Below, in pieces: positions 6,966 through 13,939 of a stretch of 64,000 bases of DNA (the first letter of the stretch is position 1; each line of letters opens with the position of its first letter). Source of the DNA: Gilvimarinus algae (GTDB taxonomy: Bacteria > Pseudomonadota > Gammaproteobacteria > Pseudomonadales > Cellvibrionaceae); assembly GCF_030518215.1 (NCBI RefSeq), contig NZ_JAULRT010000062.1, forward strand, positions 372,001 to 436,000. Reading direction: 5' to 3'. The notes under the pieces are model-generated. The model did no database searches, was not told where the DNA came from, and saw nothing but the letters and a program-made list of their open reading frames with translations. A program made the translations under genes and the position numbers.

Positions 6966-7661
6966 TCAAACACTCAAATACCTCTGCACCAACTCTTCAT
7001 TCAACTCCTCCATCGCCCCGGTCGCTTCTACCTTGCCGCGCTCCATGATGTAAAAATGATCCGCGACTTTGCGGGCAAAAGGCAGCTTTTGCTCGACCAG
7101 CAAAACGGTGAGGCCGAACTCTTCATTTAGCCTGCGGATGACGTTGCCGATGTCGCGCACTACATTGGGCTGGATACCCTCGGTGGGTTCGTCTAGTATC
7201 AGCAGCTTGGGATCGAGCACAAGGGCGCGGCCGATGGCCAATTGCTGTTGCTGCCCACCGGAGAGGTCGCCGCCGCGGCGGTGCTTCATTTCTTTGAGTA
7301 CGGGAAACAGCTCGTAAATCAGCGCCGGTATCTGCTTTTTGCCATCGCTGCGTGCGCCAAGGGAGATTTTCAGGTTTTCCTCTACCGTGAGCAGGGGGAA
7401 AATCTCGCGGCCCTGAGGTACATAGCCAATGCCGGTGCGGGCACGGGCCTCGGTAGAGGCTTTGCTGATGTCTTTGCCGTTAAAGACGATGCTGCCGTCT
7501 TTGATGGGCAGCAGGCCGGTCACGCATTTGAGCAGGGTGGTTTTGCCCACGCCGTTGCGACCGATCAGGCAGCCGCAGCTGCCCTCGGGCAAATCCAGCG
7601 TCAGGTTCCAGAGGATATGGCTCTGGCCGTAGTACTGATTAATGGTTTGTATGTTTAGCAC
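6966..7661 (-). CDS. urtE: Urea ABC transporter ATP-binding protein UrtE
   Basis: One of two ATPases energising high-affinity urea import at the inner membrane. The start chosen is GTG 7661 (MLNIQTINQYYG), because GGAG lies seven bases upstream and the usual UrtE N-terminus is restored (231 aa); the frame stays open 15 codons further. Walker A is GRNGVGKTT, the signature is LSGGQQQQLAIGRAL, and Walker B is LLILDEPTEG followed by the H-loop-equivalent EQ of the branched-chain/urea subfamily. It is last in urtABCDE, 49 bases after urtD, and followed by a stem-loop. Confidence 0.95.
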   Translation of the reverse strand: MLNIQTINQYYGQSHILWNLTLDLPEGSCGCLIGRNGVGKTTLLKCVTGLLPIKDGSIVFNGKDISKASTEARARTGIGYVPQGREIFPLLTVEENLKISLGARSDGKKQIPALIYELFPVLKEMKHRRGGDLSGGQQQQLAIGRALVLDPKLLILDEPTEGIQPNVVRDIGNVIRRLNEEFGLTVLLVEQKLPFARKVADHFYIMERGKVEATGAMEELNEELVQRYLSV

Positions 7662-7710
7662 GGGTTTGCTCCAATCTTGTCTGGCGAGCTGCGGCGCCTG
7701 CCGCAACGCC

Positions 7711-8535
7711 TTATTCGCCCAAATACACCTCGATCACTTTGGGATCGTTTTGTACCTGATCCATGGTGCCCTCGGCGAGCACGGACCCCTGATGCAGCAC
7801 AGTCACCTGGCGGGCAATGGAGCGGACAAAGGCCATGTCGTGCTCCACCACAATCACTGAGTGTTTGCCCGCGAGCGAGGTCAGCAGCTCGGCGGTGCGC
7901 TCGGTTTCTTCGCCGGTCATACCCGCGACTGGCTCGTCCACCAGTAGCACCCGGGGGCTTTGCATCAACAGCATGCCGATTTCCAGCCACTGCTTTTGCC
8001 CATGGGAGAGGTTGCCGGCATCGTTGCTGCGCGAGCCCGCCAGGCCAACGGTGCCCAGCACCTCGTCAATGCGGTCGCGCTGCTCCCCGGTCAGTTCGCG
8101 GGTCAGGGTTTTCCAGAAGCGTTTGTCCCCGGCAGTGGCCAACTCCAGGTTTTCGTAGACGCTGAGCGCCTCAAAGACCGTGGGTTTTTGAAACTTGCGG
8201 CCGATACCGCCGCGGGCGATTTGGTGCTCGGACAGCTCCAGCAAATTGATTTGCTGGCCAAAATAAACGCTGCCTTCATCGGGTTTGGTCTTGCCGGTAA
8301 TCACGTCCATCATGGTGGTTTTACCGGCGCCGTTGGGGCCGATAATGCAGCGCAGCTCGCCTTCATCCACATAGAGGTTGAGGTTGTTGAGCGCTTTAAA
8401 GCCATCGAAGCTGACGGTCACTCCCTCAACGTAGAGAATGGGGCCGTGACTGGTATCCAGCGGGTGCCCAAAGTTGGGGTCCTTTTGCGGCAGCGCTTTG
8501 GTGCTCCAGTTGCGTGCGTGTTTGAACGGGTTCAT
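7711..8535 (-). CDS. urtD: Urea ABC transporter ATP-binding protein UrtD
   Basis: The 274-residue ATPase partner of UrtE. Walker A is GPNGAGKTT, the signature is LSHGQKQWLEIGMLL, and Walker B is VLLVDEPVAGM followed by VEHDM. The LSHGQ signature and the roughly 25-residue N-terminal extension before GPILYVEGVTV are characteristic of UrtD. Its ATG overlaps the urtC stop by four bases (ATGA), indicating translational coupling. Confidence 0.95.
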   Translation of the reverse strand: MNPFKHARNWSTKALPQKDPNFGHPLDTSHGPILYVEGVTVSFDGFKALNNLNLYVDEGELRCIIGPNGAGKTTMMDVITGKTKPDEGSVYFGQQINLLELSEHQIARGGIGRKFQKPTVFEALSVYENLELATAGDKRFWKTLTRELTGEQRDRIDEVLGTVGLAGSRSNDAGNLSHGQKQWLEIGMLLMQSPRVLLVDEPVAGMTGEETERTAELLTSLAGKHSVIVVEHDMAFVRSIARQVTVLHQGSVLAEGTMDQVQNDPKVIEVYLGE

Positions 8536-9650
8536 GGCGTGTCCTCCTCGCTCGCTTTGCTGGCTTTGCGGCGGGTAAAACGCCCGAGCAGGCCAACCAG
8601 CCCTTTGGGCAGTACCAGGGTCACCAGCACAAACAGCAGCCCCAGAGGGAAGAGCCAGGCCTCGGGGTAAAAAGTGGTAAAGATGGTTTTGCCGTAGTTG
8701 ACACTAAAGGCACCGACAATCGCGCCGTAGAGCGTACCGCGACCGCCGGTGGCGACCCACACCACCAGCTCAATGGAGTTGAGCGGCGAGAATTCACCCG
8801 GGTTGATAATGCCCACCTGCGGCACGTAGAGCGCGCCGGCAATGCCGGCCAGCACTGCCGAGAAAACAAACAGCCAGAGCTTGTAGGACTCGACCTGATA
8901 GCCGGAAAAGCGCGTGCGCGATTCGGCATCGCGTATGGAGACAATCACCCGGCCCGCGCGGGAAGTGACAATGTAGCGGCAGGCCAGGTACGCCACCATC
9001 AGCGCTATGCCCGAGGCGAGAAACAAACCGATGCGGGTGGAGTCGGCGGTGATGGAAAAGCCGAGAATGTCTTTAAAATCGGTGAGGCCGTTGTTGCCGC
9101 CAAAGCCCATTTCATTGCGGAAAAACGCCAGCATCAACGCGTAGGTGAGCGCCTGGGTGATAATGGCAAAGTAAACACCGGTCACGCGCGAACGAAAGGC
9201 CAGCCAGCCGAACACCCAGGCCAGCAGCCCCGGCACCACGATAATCATGAGCGCGGCAAACCAGAACATATCAAAGCCGTGCCAGTACCAGGGCAGCTCC
9301 TGCCAGTTGAGAAACACCATAAAATCCGGCAGTAACGGATCGCCGTATTTGCCCCGGTCGCCAATCTGGCGCATCAGGTACATGCCCATGGCGTAACCGC
9401 CGAGCGCAAAGAAAGCGCCGTGGCCCAGCGAGAGAATACCGGCGTAGCCCCAGATGAGATCGAGCGCCAGTGCCAGCAAGGCGTAGCAGAGAAACTTGCC
9501 CAGCAGGGTGACGGTAAAGGTGGAAACGTGCAGCGGTGAGCTTTCGGGCACCGCCAGGTTTAAAATGGGCACCAGTATGCAGGTGAGGGCGAGAATCCCC
9601 AGCACCAGCATACCGCCCTTGTCACTTGTTAAGAGTCGTTGTGTCAACAT
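8532..9650 (-). CDS. urtC: Urea ABC transporter permease UrtC
   Basis: A 372-residue inner-membrane permease of the branched-chain amino acid (LivM) type with about ten hydrophobic segments. Typical features are LIWGYAGILSLGHGAFFALG and the coupling region RVIVSIRDAESRTRFSGYQ that docks on the ATPases. GEFSPLNSIELVVWVATGG and the basic C-terminal tail also match UrtC. It pairs with UrtB to form the urea channel. It lies 78 bases after urtB and overlaps urtD by four bases. Confidence 0.95.
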   Translation of the reverse strand: MLTQRLLTSDKGGMLVLGILALTCILVPILNLAVPESSPLHVSTFTVTLLGKFLCYALLALALDLIWGYAGILSLGHGAFFALGGYAMGMYLMRQIGDRGKYGDPLLPDFMVFLNWQELPWYWHGFDMFWFAALMIIVVPGLLAWVFGWLAFRSRVTGVYFAIITQALTYALMLAFFRNEMGFGGNNGLTDFKDILGFSITADSTRIGLFLASGIALMVAYLACRYIVTSRAGRVIVSIRDAESRTRFSGYQVESYKLWLFVFSAVLAGIAGALYVPQVGIINPGEFSPLNSIELVVWVATGGRGTLYGAIVGAFSVNYGKTIFTTFYPEAWLFPLGLLFVLVTLVLPKGLVGLLGRFTRRKASKASEEDTP

Positions 9651-9728
9651 AATGTTTGTCCAGATTCATACAGTCTCGTAGACGCTTCGCGCAGCGGCAT
9701 CAGGATTGAGCGGGCGACACGCAAAACA

Positions 9729-11375
9729 CTAGTCTGCCGCCGCCCGGCCTTTCTGCGGGAAGAGGCCCTTGGGTTTTTTCTGAATAAACAGAATCAGCAA
9801 CACGAGAATCAGCACCTTGGCCAGAACCGCGCCGGCGTAAGGCTCGAGAAATTTATTGACGATACCGAGGCCCATGGCGCCGACCAGCGTGCCCCAGAGG
9901 TTGCCCACACCGCCAAAGACCACCACCATAAACGAGTCGATGATGTAGGCCTGACCCAGGTTGGGGCCAACGTTGGTCAACTGCGACAGCGCCACCCCGG
10001 CAATGCCGGCAATGCCCGAGCCCAGGCCAAAGGTGAGGGCGTCTACCCAGCTGGCGCGCACACCCACGGCGCGTGCCATGGGGCGGTTTTGCGATACGGC
10101 GCGCACCTTAAGGCCGAGCGAGGTTTTCTTGAGAATGGCCAGCAGGGCAAAAAACACCATCAGGCCAAACAGCAGGATGTACAGGCGGTTAAAGGTAATG
10201 GAAAAGGCCGGGTTGATTTGCAGCGAGCCGCTCATCCACTCCGGCAAGCTTACCGCGCGGTTCAGCGGCGAGAAAATGCTGCGCGCCGCCTGCTGCAAAA
10301 TCAGGCTGATACCAAAGGTCGCCAGCAGGGTTTCCAGCGGCCGCCCGTAGAGAAACTGAATCACACCGCGCTCAATGGCAATGCCCACCAAACCAGCGAC
10401 GACAAAGGCGGCGGGTATGGCCATAAACAAACTGTATTCAATCTGGTTGGGAAACACTTGCTGTATCACCCAAGTGGTGTAGGCGCCAATCATCATCAGC
10501 TCGCCGTGGGCCATGTTGATCACGCCCATGACCCCAAAGGTAATGGCAAGGCCAATGGCCGAGAGCAAAAACACCGAGCCCAGACTCAGGCCAAAAAAGA
10601 CGTTTTCGCCCAGGCGAAACATTTTCAGCCGGCCTTCAATGGAGTCCAGCGCGCGCTGGGCCTCGATGCGTACGTCTTTATCCGAATCGTAGTCGGCCCG
10701 CTCCTGCAGGGGGCCGCGCACTTCGGGAATCAGCGAGCCACGCAACTGCTTGACGGCGGCCAGCCGCTCCGTGGCATTTTCGCTTTCTAGTTGGTAGAGG
10801 GCGATGGCGGTGTCCATGGCCTCGCGCACCCGGCTATTTTGCTCATCGCTTTTTAGCTCGTTCAGCAAGGTGGCGGTTTGCTCGTCGCCACCGTCGGTAA
10901 TCAGCCGGGTGACGGCGCTGAGGCGCACCTCGTCATTCGGGTGGCTCAGGTTCAGTTGTGCCAGCAGGGTGTGTAGCTGACTGCGCAATTTGTTGTGAAT
11001 GGGAATGCGCTTGAGGCGTCCGAGATCGGTGCCGGTGATGGGCTCGCTGGTTTGGGCGTCGAGAATCTGGTTGTCGGCGGTTTCAATCACTACGCGTTCG
11101 CTGTCGTCGCGGGTGACTTTGAGGTTGCCGTCCTGCAGGGCCTGCAGAATGTCGGCGCTGCGCTCATGCTTGAGCGCGGCAATGGCCGCTACGGTATCCA
11201 CGCGTTTGCTCAGGCTGCCCTGAGCCACTTCGTTCACCAGCTGCTCAAAGGTGGCGCTGGCGGGTTCGCTTTGGGCGAGCACTGGCGTGCTCAATGCCAC
11301 AAGCGTTGCTATGGCCAGTGCTGAGCACAGGCGCATCAATACTTGTAATCGTTCCATGGTCGTCGTCACTATCAT
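9729..11375 (-). CDS. urtB: Urea ABC transporter permease UrtB
   Basis: A 548-residue permease. It has a signal peptide (about 1-34), then a long extracytoplasmic helical region (about 35-255) with HEAT-like repeats around KHERSADILQAL and SDKDVRIEAQRAL. A LivH-type membrane domain follows, with ITFGVMGVINMAHGELMMIG and SQNRPMARAVGVRASWVDAL. This N-terminal extension is usual for proteobacterial UrtB. ATG 11357 is an alternative start; neither has a good ribosome site. It is separated from urtA by a strong hairpin at 11412-11435, which probably lowers its expression relative to the binding protein. Confidence 0.93.
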   Translation of the reverse strand: MIVTTTMERLQVLMRLCSALAIATLVALSTPVLAQSEPASATFEQLVNEVAQGSLSKRVDTVAAIAALKHERSADILQALQDGNLKVTRDDSERVVIETADNQILDAQTSEPITGTDLGRLKRIPIHNKLRSQLHTLLAQLNLSHPNDEVRLSAVTRLITDGGDEQTATLLNELKSDEQNSRVREAMDTAIALYQLESENATERLAAVKQLRGSLIPEVRGPLQERADYDSDKDVRIEAQRALDSIEGRLKMFRLGENVFFGLSLGSVFLLSAIGLAITFGVMGVINMAHGELMMIGAYTTWVIQQVFPNQIEYSLFMAIPAAFVVAGLVGIAIERGVIQFLYGRPLETLLATFGISLILQQAARSIFSPLNRAVSLPEWMSGSLQINPAFSITFNRLYILLFGLMVFFALLAILKKTSLGLKVRAVSQNRPMARAVGVRASWVDALTFGLGSGIAGIAGVALSQLTNVGPNLGQAYIIDSFMVVVFGGVGNLWGTLVGAMGLGIVNKFLEPYAGAVLAKVLILVLLILFIQKKPKGLFPQKGRAAAD

Positions 11376-11411
11376 GGTTTGAGGGTTGGGTGTTTTCCAC
11401 GCTTGGAAAAC

Positions 11412-11435
11412 AAGGGGTGGCGTAAGCCACCCCTT
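11412..11435 (-). terminator. Attenuator-like hairpin between urtA and urtB
   Basis: AAGGGGTGGC-GTAA-GCCACCCCTT is a perfect 10-bp stem with a 4-base loop. Read on the minus strand it is followed by TGTTTTCC. Its place between binding-protein and permease genes fits partial termination or protection of the upstream urtA mRNA end. Confidence 0.65.
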
Positions 11436-11459
11436 AGCTGCAGTGGTCGCGGCCGATGC

Positions 11460-12758
11460 TTACTCGGTTGCGCCAACGCATTTTTTGGTTTTGGTGTTGT
11501 AGTTACCGCACTTCAGACCGGGCCAGTCAGACTTAAGGTCTTTGGAGCCTTCCAGGTAGTCAGACCAGGCGTCGCCGGGGACCAGGCCATCGGTTTCCCA
11601 AACGGTGAGGAACTGACCGTCTTCCTGAATTTCACCAATCAGTACCGGCTTGGTGATGTGGTGGTTGGGCAGCATTTCGCTGGTGCCACCGGTCAGGTTG
11701 GGGACCTTAACGCCAACAATGGCATCGATCACGGCGTCGGCGTCGGTGGTGCCGGCTTTCTCAACCGCTTTGACCCACATGTTGAAGCCGATGTAATGCG
11801 CTTCCATCGGATCGTTGGTGACGCGCTTCTCGTCGCCGATAAACTCCAGCCACTTGTCGATAAAGGCGCTGTTCACATCGGTGTCGACGCTCATGAAGTA
11901 GTTCCAGGCGGCCATGTGACCCACCAGCGGTTTGGTGTCTATGCCCGAGAGCTCTTCTTCACCCACGGAGAAAGCGACCACTGGAATGTCTTCAGCCGAC
12001 AGGCCCTGGTTGCCCAGCTCGCGGTAGAACGGCACGTTGGCGTCGCCGTTGATGGTGGAGACCACGGCAGTTTTCTTGCCTTGGCTACCAAAGCGCTTGA
12101 TGTCGGCAACGATGTTCTGCCAATCGGAGTGACCGAAAGGCGTGTAGTTGATCATGATGTCCGCTTCGGCAACGCCTTTGGATTTGAGGTAGGCCTCAAG
12201 AATCTTGTTGGTGGTGCGCGGATAGACGTAGTCGGTACCGGCGAGTACCCAGCGCTTGACGTCCATTTCGTTCATCAGGTAATCAACGGCGGGAATCGCC
12301 TGCTGGTTGGGTGCCGCACCGGTGTAGAACACATTGCGCGAGGATTCTTCACCCTCGTACTGTACGGGGTAGAACAACAGACCGTTCAGCTCTTCCACCA
12401 CTGGCAGTACGGATTTGCGCGATACCGAGGTCCAGCAACCGAAAATGGCGTCTACTTTTTCTTGCGACAGCAGCTCGCGGGTTTTTTCAGCAAACAGCGG
12501 CCAATTGGAGGCCGGGTCGACCACAACGGGCTCCAATTTCTTGCCCAACAAGCCACCTTTTTTGTTTTGCTCTTCAATCAGCATGAGCATGGTGTCTTTC
12601 AAAGTGGTCTCTGAAATGGCCATGGTGCCGGAAAGCGAGTGCAGAACGCCCACTTTAATGGTGTCTTCTTCTTGCGCGGATGCCGTTAGACTGGCCAAAG
12701 CCAGTGTACAGGCAGAGCCCAGTACCCCTATTTTTTTTGCGATGGATTTTAGCTTCAT
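11460..12758 (-). CDS. urtA: Urea ABC transporter substrate-binding protein UrtA
   Basis: A 432-residue periplasmic urea receptor. A Sec signal peptide (about 1-28, ending TASAQ) precedes IKVGVLHSLSGTMAISETTL, and the ligand region contains CWTSVSRKSVLPVVEELNGL and VQYEGEESSRN, both diagnostic for UrtA rather than amino-acid receptors. GGAG lies eight bases before the ATG. It begins the transporter part of the regulon, downstream of the GntR gene on the same strand. I found no sigma-54 sequence directly before it, so read-through from the GntR promoter or a sigma-70 promoter is likely. Confidence 0.95.
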   Translation of the reverse strand: MKLKSIAKKIGVLGSACTLALASLTASAQEEDTIKVGVLHSLSGTMAISETTLKDTMLMLIEEQNKKGGLLGKKLEPVVVDPASNWPLFAEKTRELLSQEKVDAIFGCWTSVSRKSVLPVVEELNGLLFYPVQYEGEESSRNVFYTGAAPNQQAIPAVDYLMNEMDVKRWVLAGTDYVYPRTTNKILEAYLKSKGVAEADIMINYTPFGHSDWQNIVADIKRFGSQGKKTAVVSTINGDANVPFYRELGNQGLSAEDIPVVAFSVGEEELSGIDTKPLVGHMAAWNYFMSVDTDVNSAFIDKWLEFIGDEKRVTNDPMEAHYIGFNMWVKAVEKAGTTDADAVIDAIVGVKVPNLTGGTSEMLPNHHITKPVLIGEIQEDGQFLTVWETDGLVPGDAWSDYLEGSKDLKSDWPGLKCGNYNTKTKKCVGATE

Positions 12759-12952
12759 GGTTTAGTCTCCGTTGGTTTGAAGGTATGACTGCCTTTATGC
12801 TGACGAATCATTGTCTTAAAGAGTCCTTGTTTTTAGTCGGCCGCGCGGACAACTGTTGAGCAACCCATTTTGAGAAAACGCACCCTTGACTCACTGTTAA
12901 AGGGAAAAGTGGATCGACTCGACTTTTACCTCCTAGCGTTTCCCGGAACGTT

Positions 12953-12991
12953 TTAACGGTACTGCTTAACGGTACTGCTTAACGGTACTGC
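12953..12991. repeat. Three perfect 13-bp tandem repeats
   Basis: TTAACGGTACTGC occurs three times head-to-tail (12953-12965, 12966-12978, 12979-12991). It lies between the end of the GntR gene and urtA, 195 to 233 bases upstream of the urtA ATG. Phased direct repeats suit a regulator-binding array, but recent slippage duplication is equally possible. The rest of 12759-13048 holds no feature I can assign with confidence. Confidence 0.7.
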
Positions 12992-13048
12992 GTCGATGGT
13001 TAAACTGTCCGAACGGCCTACTGTCTTACTGCTCCCTGAATTTCTTCG

Positions 13049-13741
13049 TTAATTTATGGATGTTTTTGGAATGCCCCTGGCTTCATGAAGCATGTGTATT
13101 GTGATTTTGCGAACCTCAGCCTGACTTTCTTCAATGTGGGTTTTGATCAGCCTTTGAGCCTCGTCGGTGCGTCGTTTTATAATGCTTCGAAGGATTTTGG
13201 CGTGTTCTTGGTAAGTCGCTTCGATCCGGACAGCTTTGGTGAAGTCAATTTGCCGAATGATTCGCAGTCTTTCAGTGATGTTTTGATGAACATCCACCAT
13301 TTCCCCATTGCCGCTTGCCTTGATCAAGTCGCAGTGAAACGTCTCGTCCATTAATCTCACCTTCGCTCCGTCGGTCAGGCGATCTTTGGCTGAAACCAGC
13401 CAGAAATCTTTTAAACTCTCCAGCCCGGATTGAACCTGCATCTCACACAGCTTTCGCACCGCTGCCTGCTCTAAAATAATTCTAAGCTCATAGAGCTGAT
13501 CAAACTTGTGAAAGTCAAAAGGTTTGACCTGCCAGCCAGCCCTGAACAAAACCTCAACAAACCCTTCGCGCTGCAGGCGAGAGAGCGCCTCGCGTACGGG
13601 GGTTCTGCTCGCCTGCAAACGCTCCGCAACTTCATTTTCTGTAAACCTGTCTCCGGGCAGTAAAACAAAGTCAAAAATGTCTTGTTTCAAGGCCTGGTAG
13701 ATGCGATCTGAAACGCTCTGTCGATCGGTTGCGGTGCTCAC
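13049..13741 (-). CDS. GntR-family (FCD) transcriptional regulator of the urea genes
   Basis: The N-terminal winged helix (DRIYQALKQDIFDFVLLPG to TENEVAERLQASRTPVREAL) and C-terminal all-helical FCD ligand domain (about 85-220) place it in the FadR/VanR branch of GntR. The frame can be extended to a TTG at 13801, but that TTG lies inside the -24 element of a sigma-54 promoter, so the first transcribed start is GTG 13741 (230 aa). An 18-bp palindrome in its leader is repeated before allophanate hydrolase, which suggests autoregulation and control of the catabolic genes. A urea-pathway metabolite is the likely ligand, by inference. Confidence 0.88.
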   Translation of the reverse strand: MSTATDRQSVSDRIYQALKQDIFDFVLLPGDRFTENEVAERLQASRTPVREALSRLQREGFVEVLFRAGWQVKPFDFHKFDQLYELRIILEQAAVRKLCEMQVQSGLESLKDFWLVSAKDRLTDGAKVRLMDETFHCDLIKASGNGEMVDVHQNITERLRIIRQIDFTKAVRIEATYQEHAKILRSIIKRRTDEAQRLIKTHIEESQAEVRKITIHMLHEARGIPKTSIN

Positions 13742-13761
13742 AAATTGCTCGTCTTGAATAT

Positions 13762-13779
13762 CATCATGTATGCAAGATG
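13762..13779 (-). promoter_or_regulatory. Probable GntR operator before the GntR gene
   Basis: CATCATGTATGCAAGATG is an imperfect palindrome matching 16 of 18 bases of the perfect palindrome at 19431-19448. It begins six bases downstream of the -12 element and so overlaps the expected transcription start, a position for repression. FCD-type GntR proteins often bind TTGTATACAA-like sites. Confidence 0.6.
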
Positions 13780-13784
13780 TCTTG

Positions 13785-13800
13785 AGCAGGTTCTGTGCCA
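13785..13800 (-). promoter_or_regulatory. Sigma-54 (-24/-12) promoter of the GntR-urt genes
   Basis: Read on the minus strand, TGGCACAGAACCTGCT has GG and GC dinucleotides separated by exactly ten bases and a complete TGGCAC -24 box. RpoN dependence would tie expression to nitrogen limitation through NtrC. A possible enhancer half-site pair (GCACCC...ATGCGC, about 13897-13913) lies about 115 bases upstream but is a weak match. Confidence 0.75.
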
Positions 13801-13899
13801 AGGATTGAAAAGTGCCGTGTAAGTCGCTAAGTGGTTCATACGTTTAAAGTTTTTCCTGGGCGTTAGTGGTTGTCAGCAGGGGCCTATAGCGGGGTTGCA

Positions 13900-13939
13900 C
13901 CCAATTGATGCGCACCCCGGTGCAGTGCTTCAATTGGGG
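13900..13939 (-). terminator. Nested stem-loop after urea carboxylase
   Basis: CCCAATTGA (13900-13908) pairs with TCAATTGGG (13930-13938), enclosing an inner GCACC/GGTGC palindrome. It begins immediately after the urea carboxylase stop codon, where a terminator is expected. It lacks a T-run on the minus strand, so it may protect mRNA rather than terminate transcription. Confidence 0.45.

Noticed and set aside
9639-10790. 383-codon frame on the plus strand
   Set aside because: It is entirely antisense to urtB, has low-complexity His/Gln-rich translation and no ribosome site: a shadow of a GC-rich gene.
11379-12614. 411-codon frame on the plus strand
   Set aside because: It is antisense to urtA, whose family assignment is unambiguous.
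12759-13048. Sigma-54 promoter before urtA
   Set aside because: I checked for GC-N10-CC (the minus-strand -12/-24 spacing) across the gap and found no fit.
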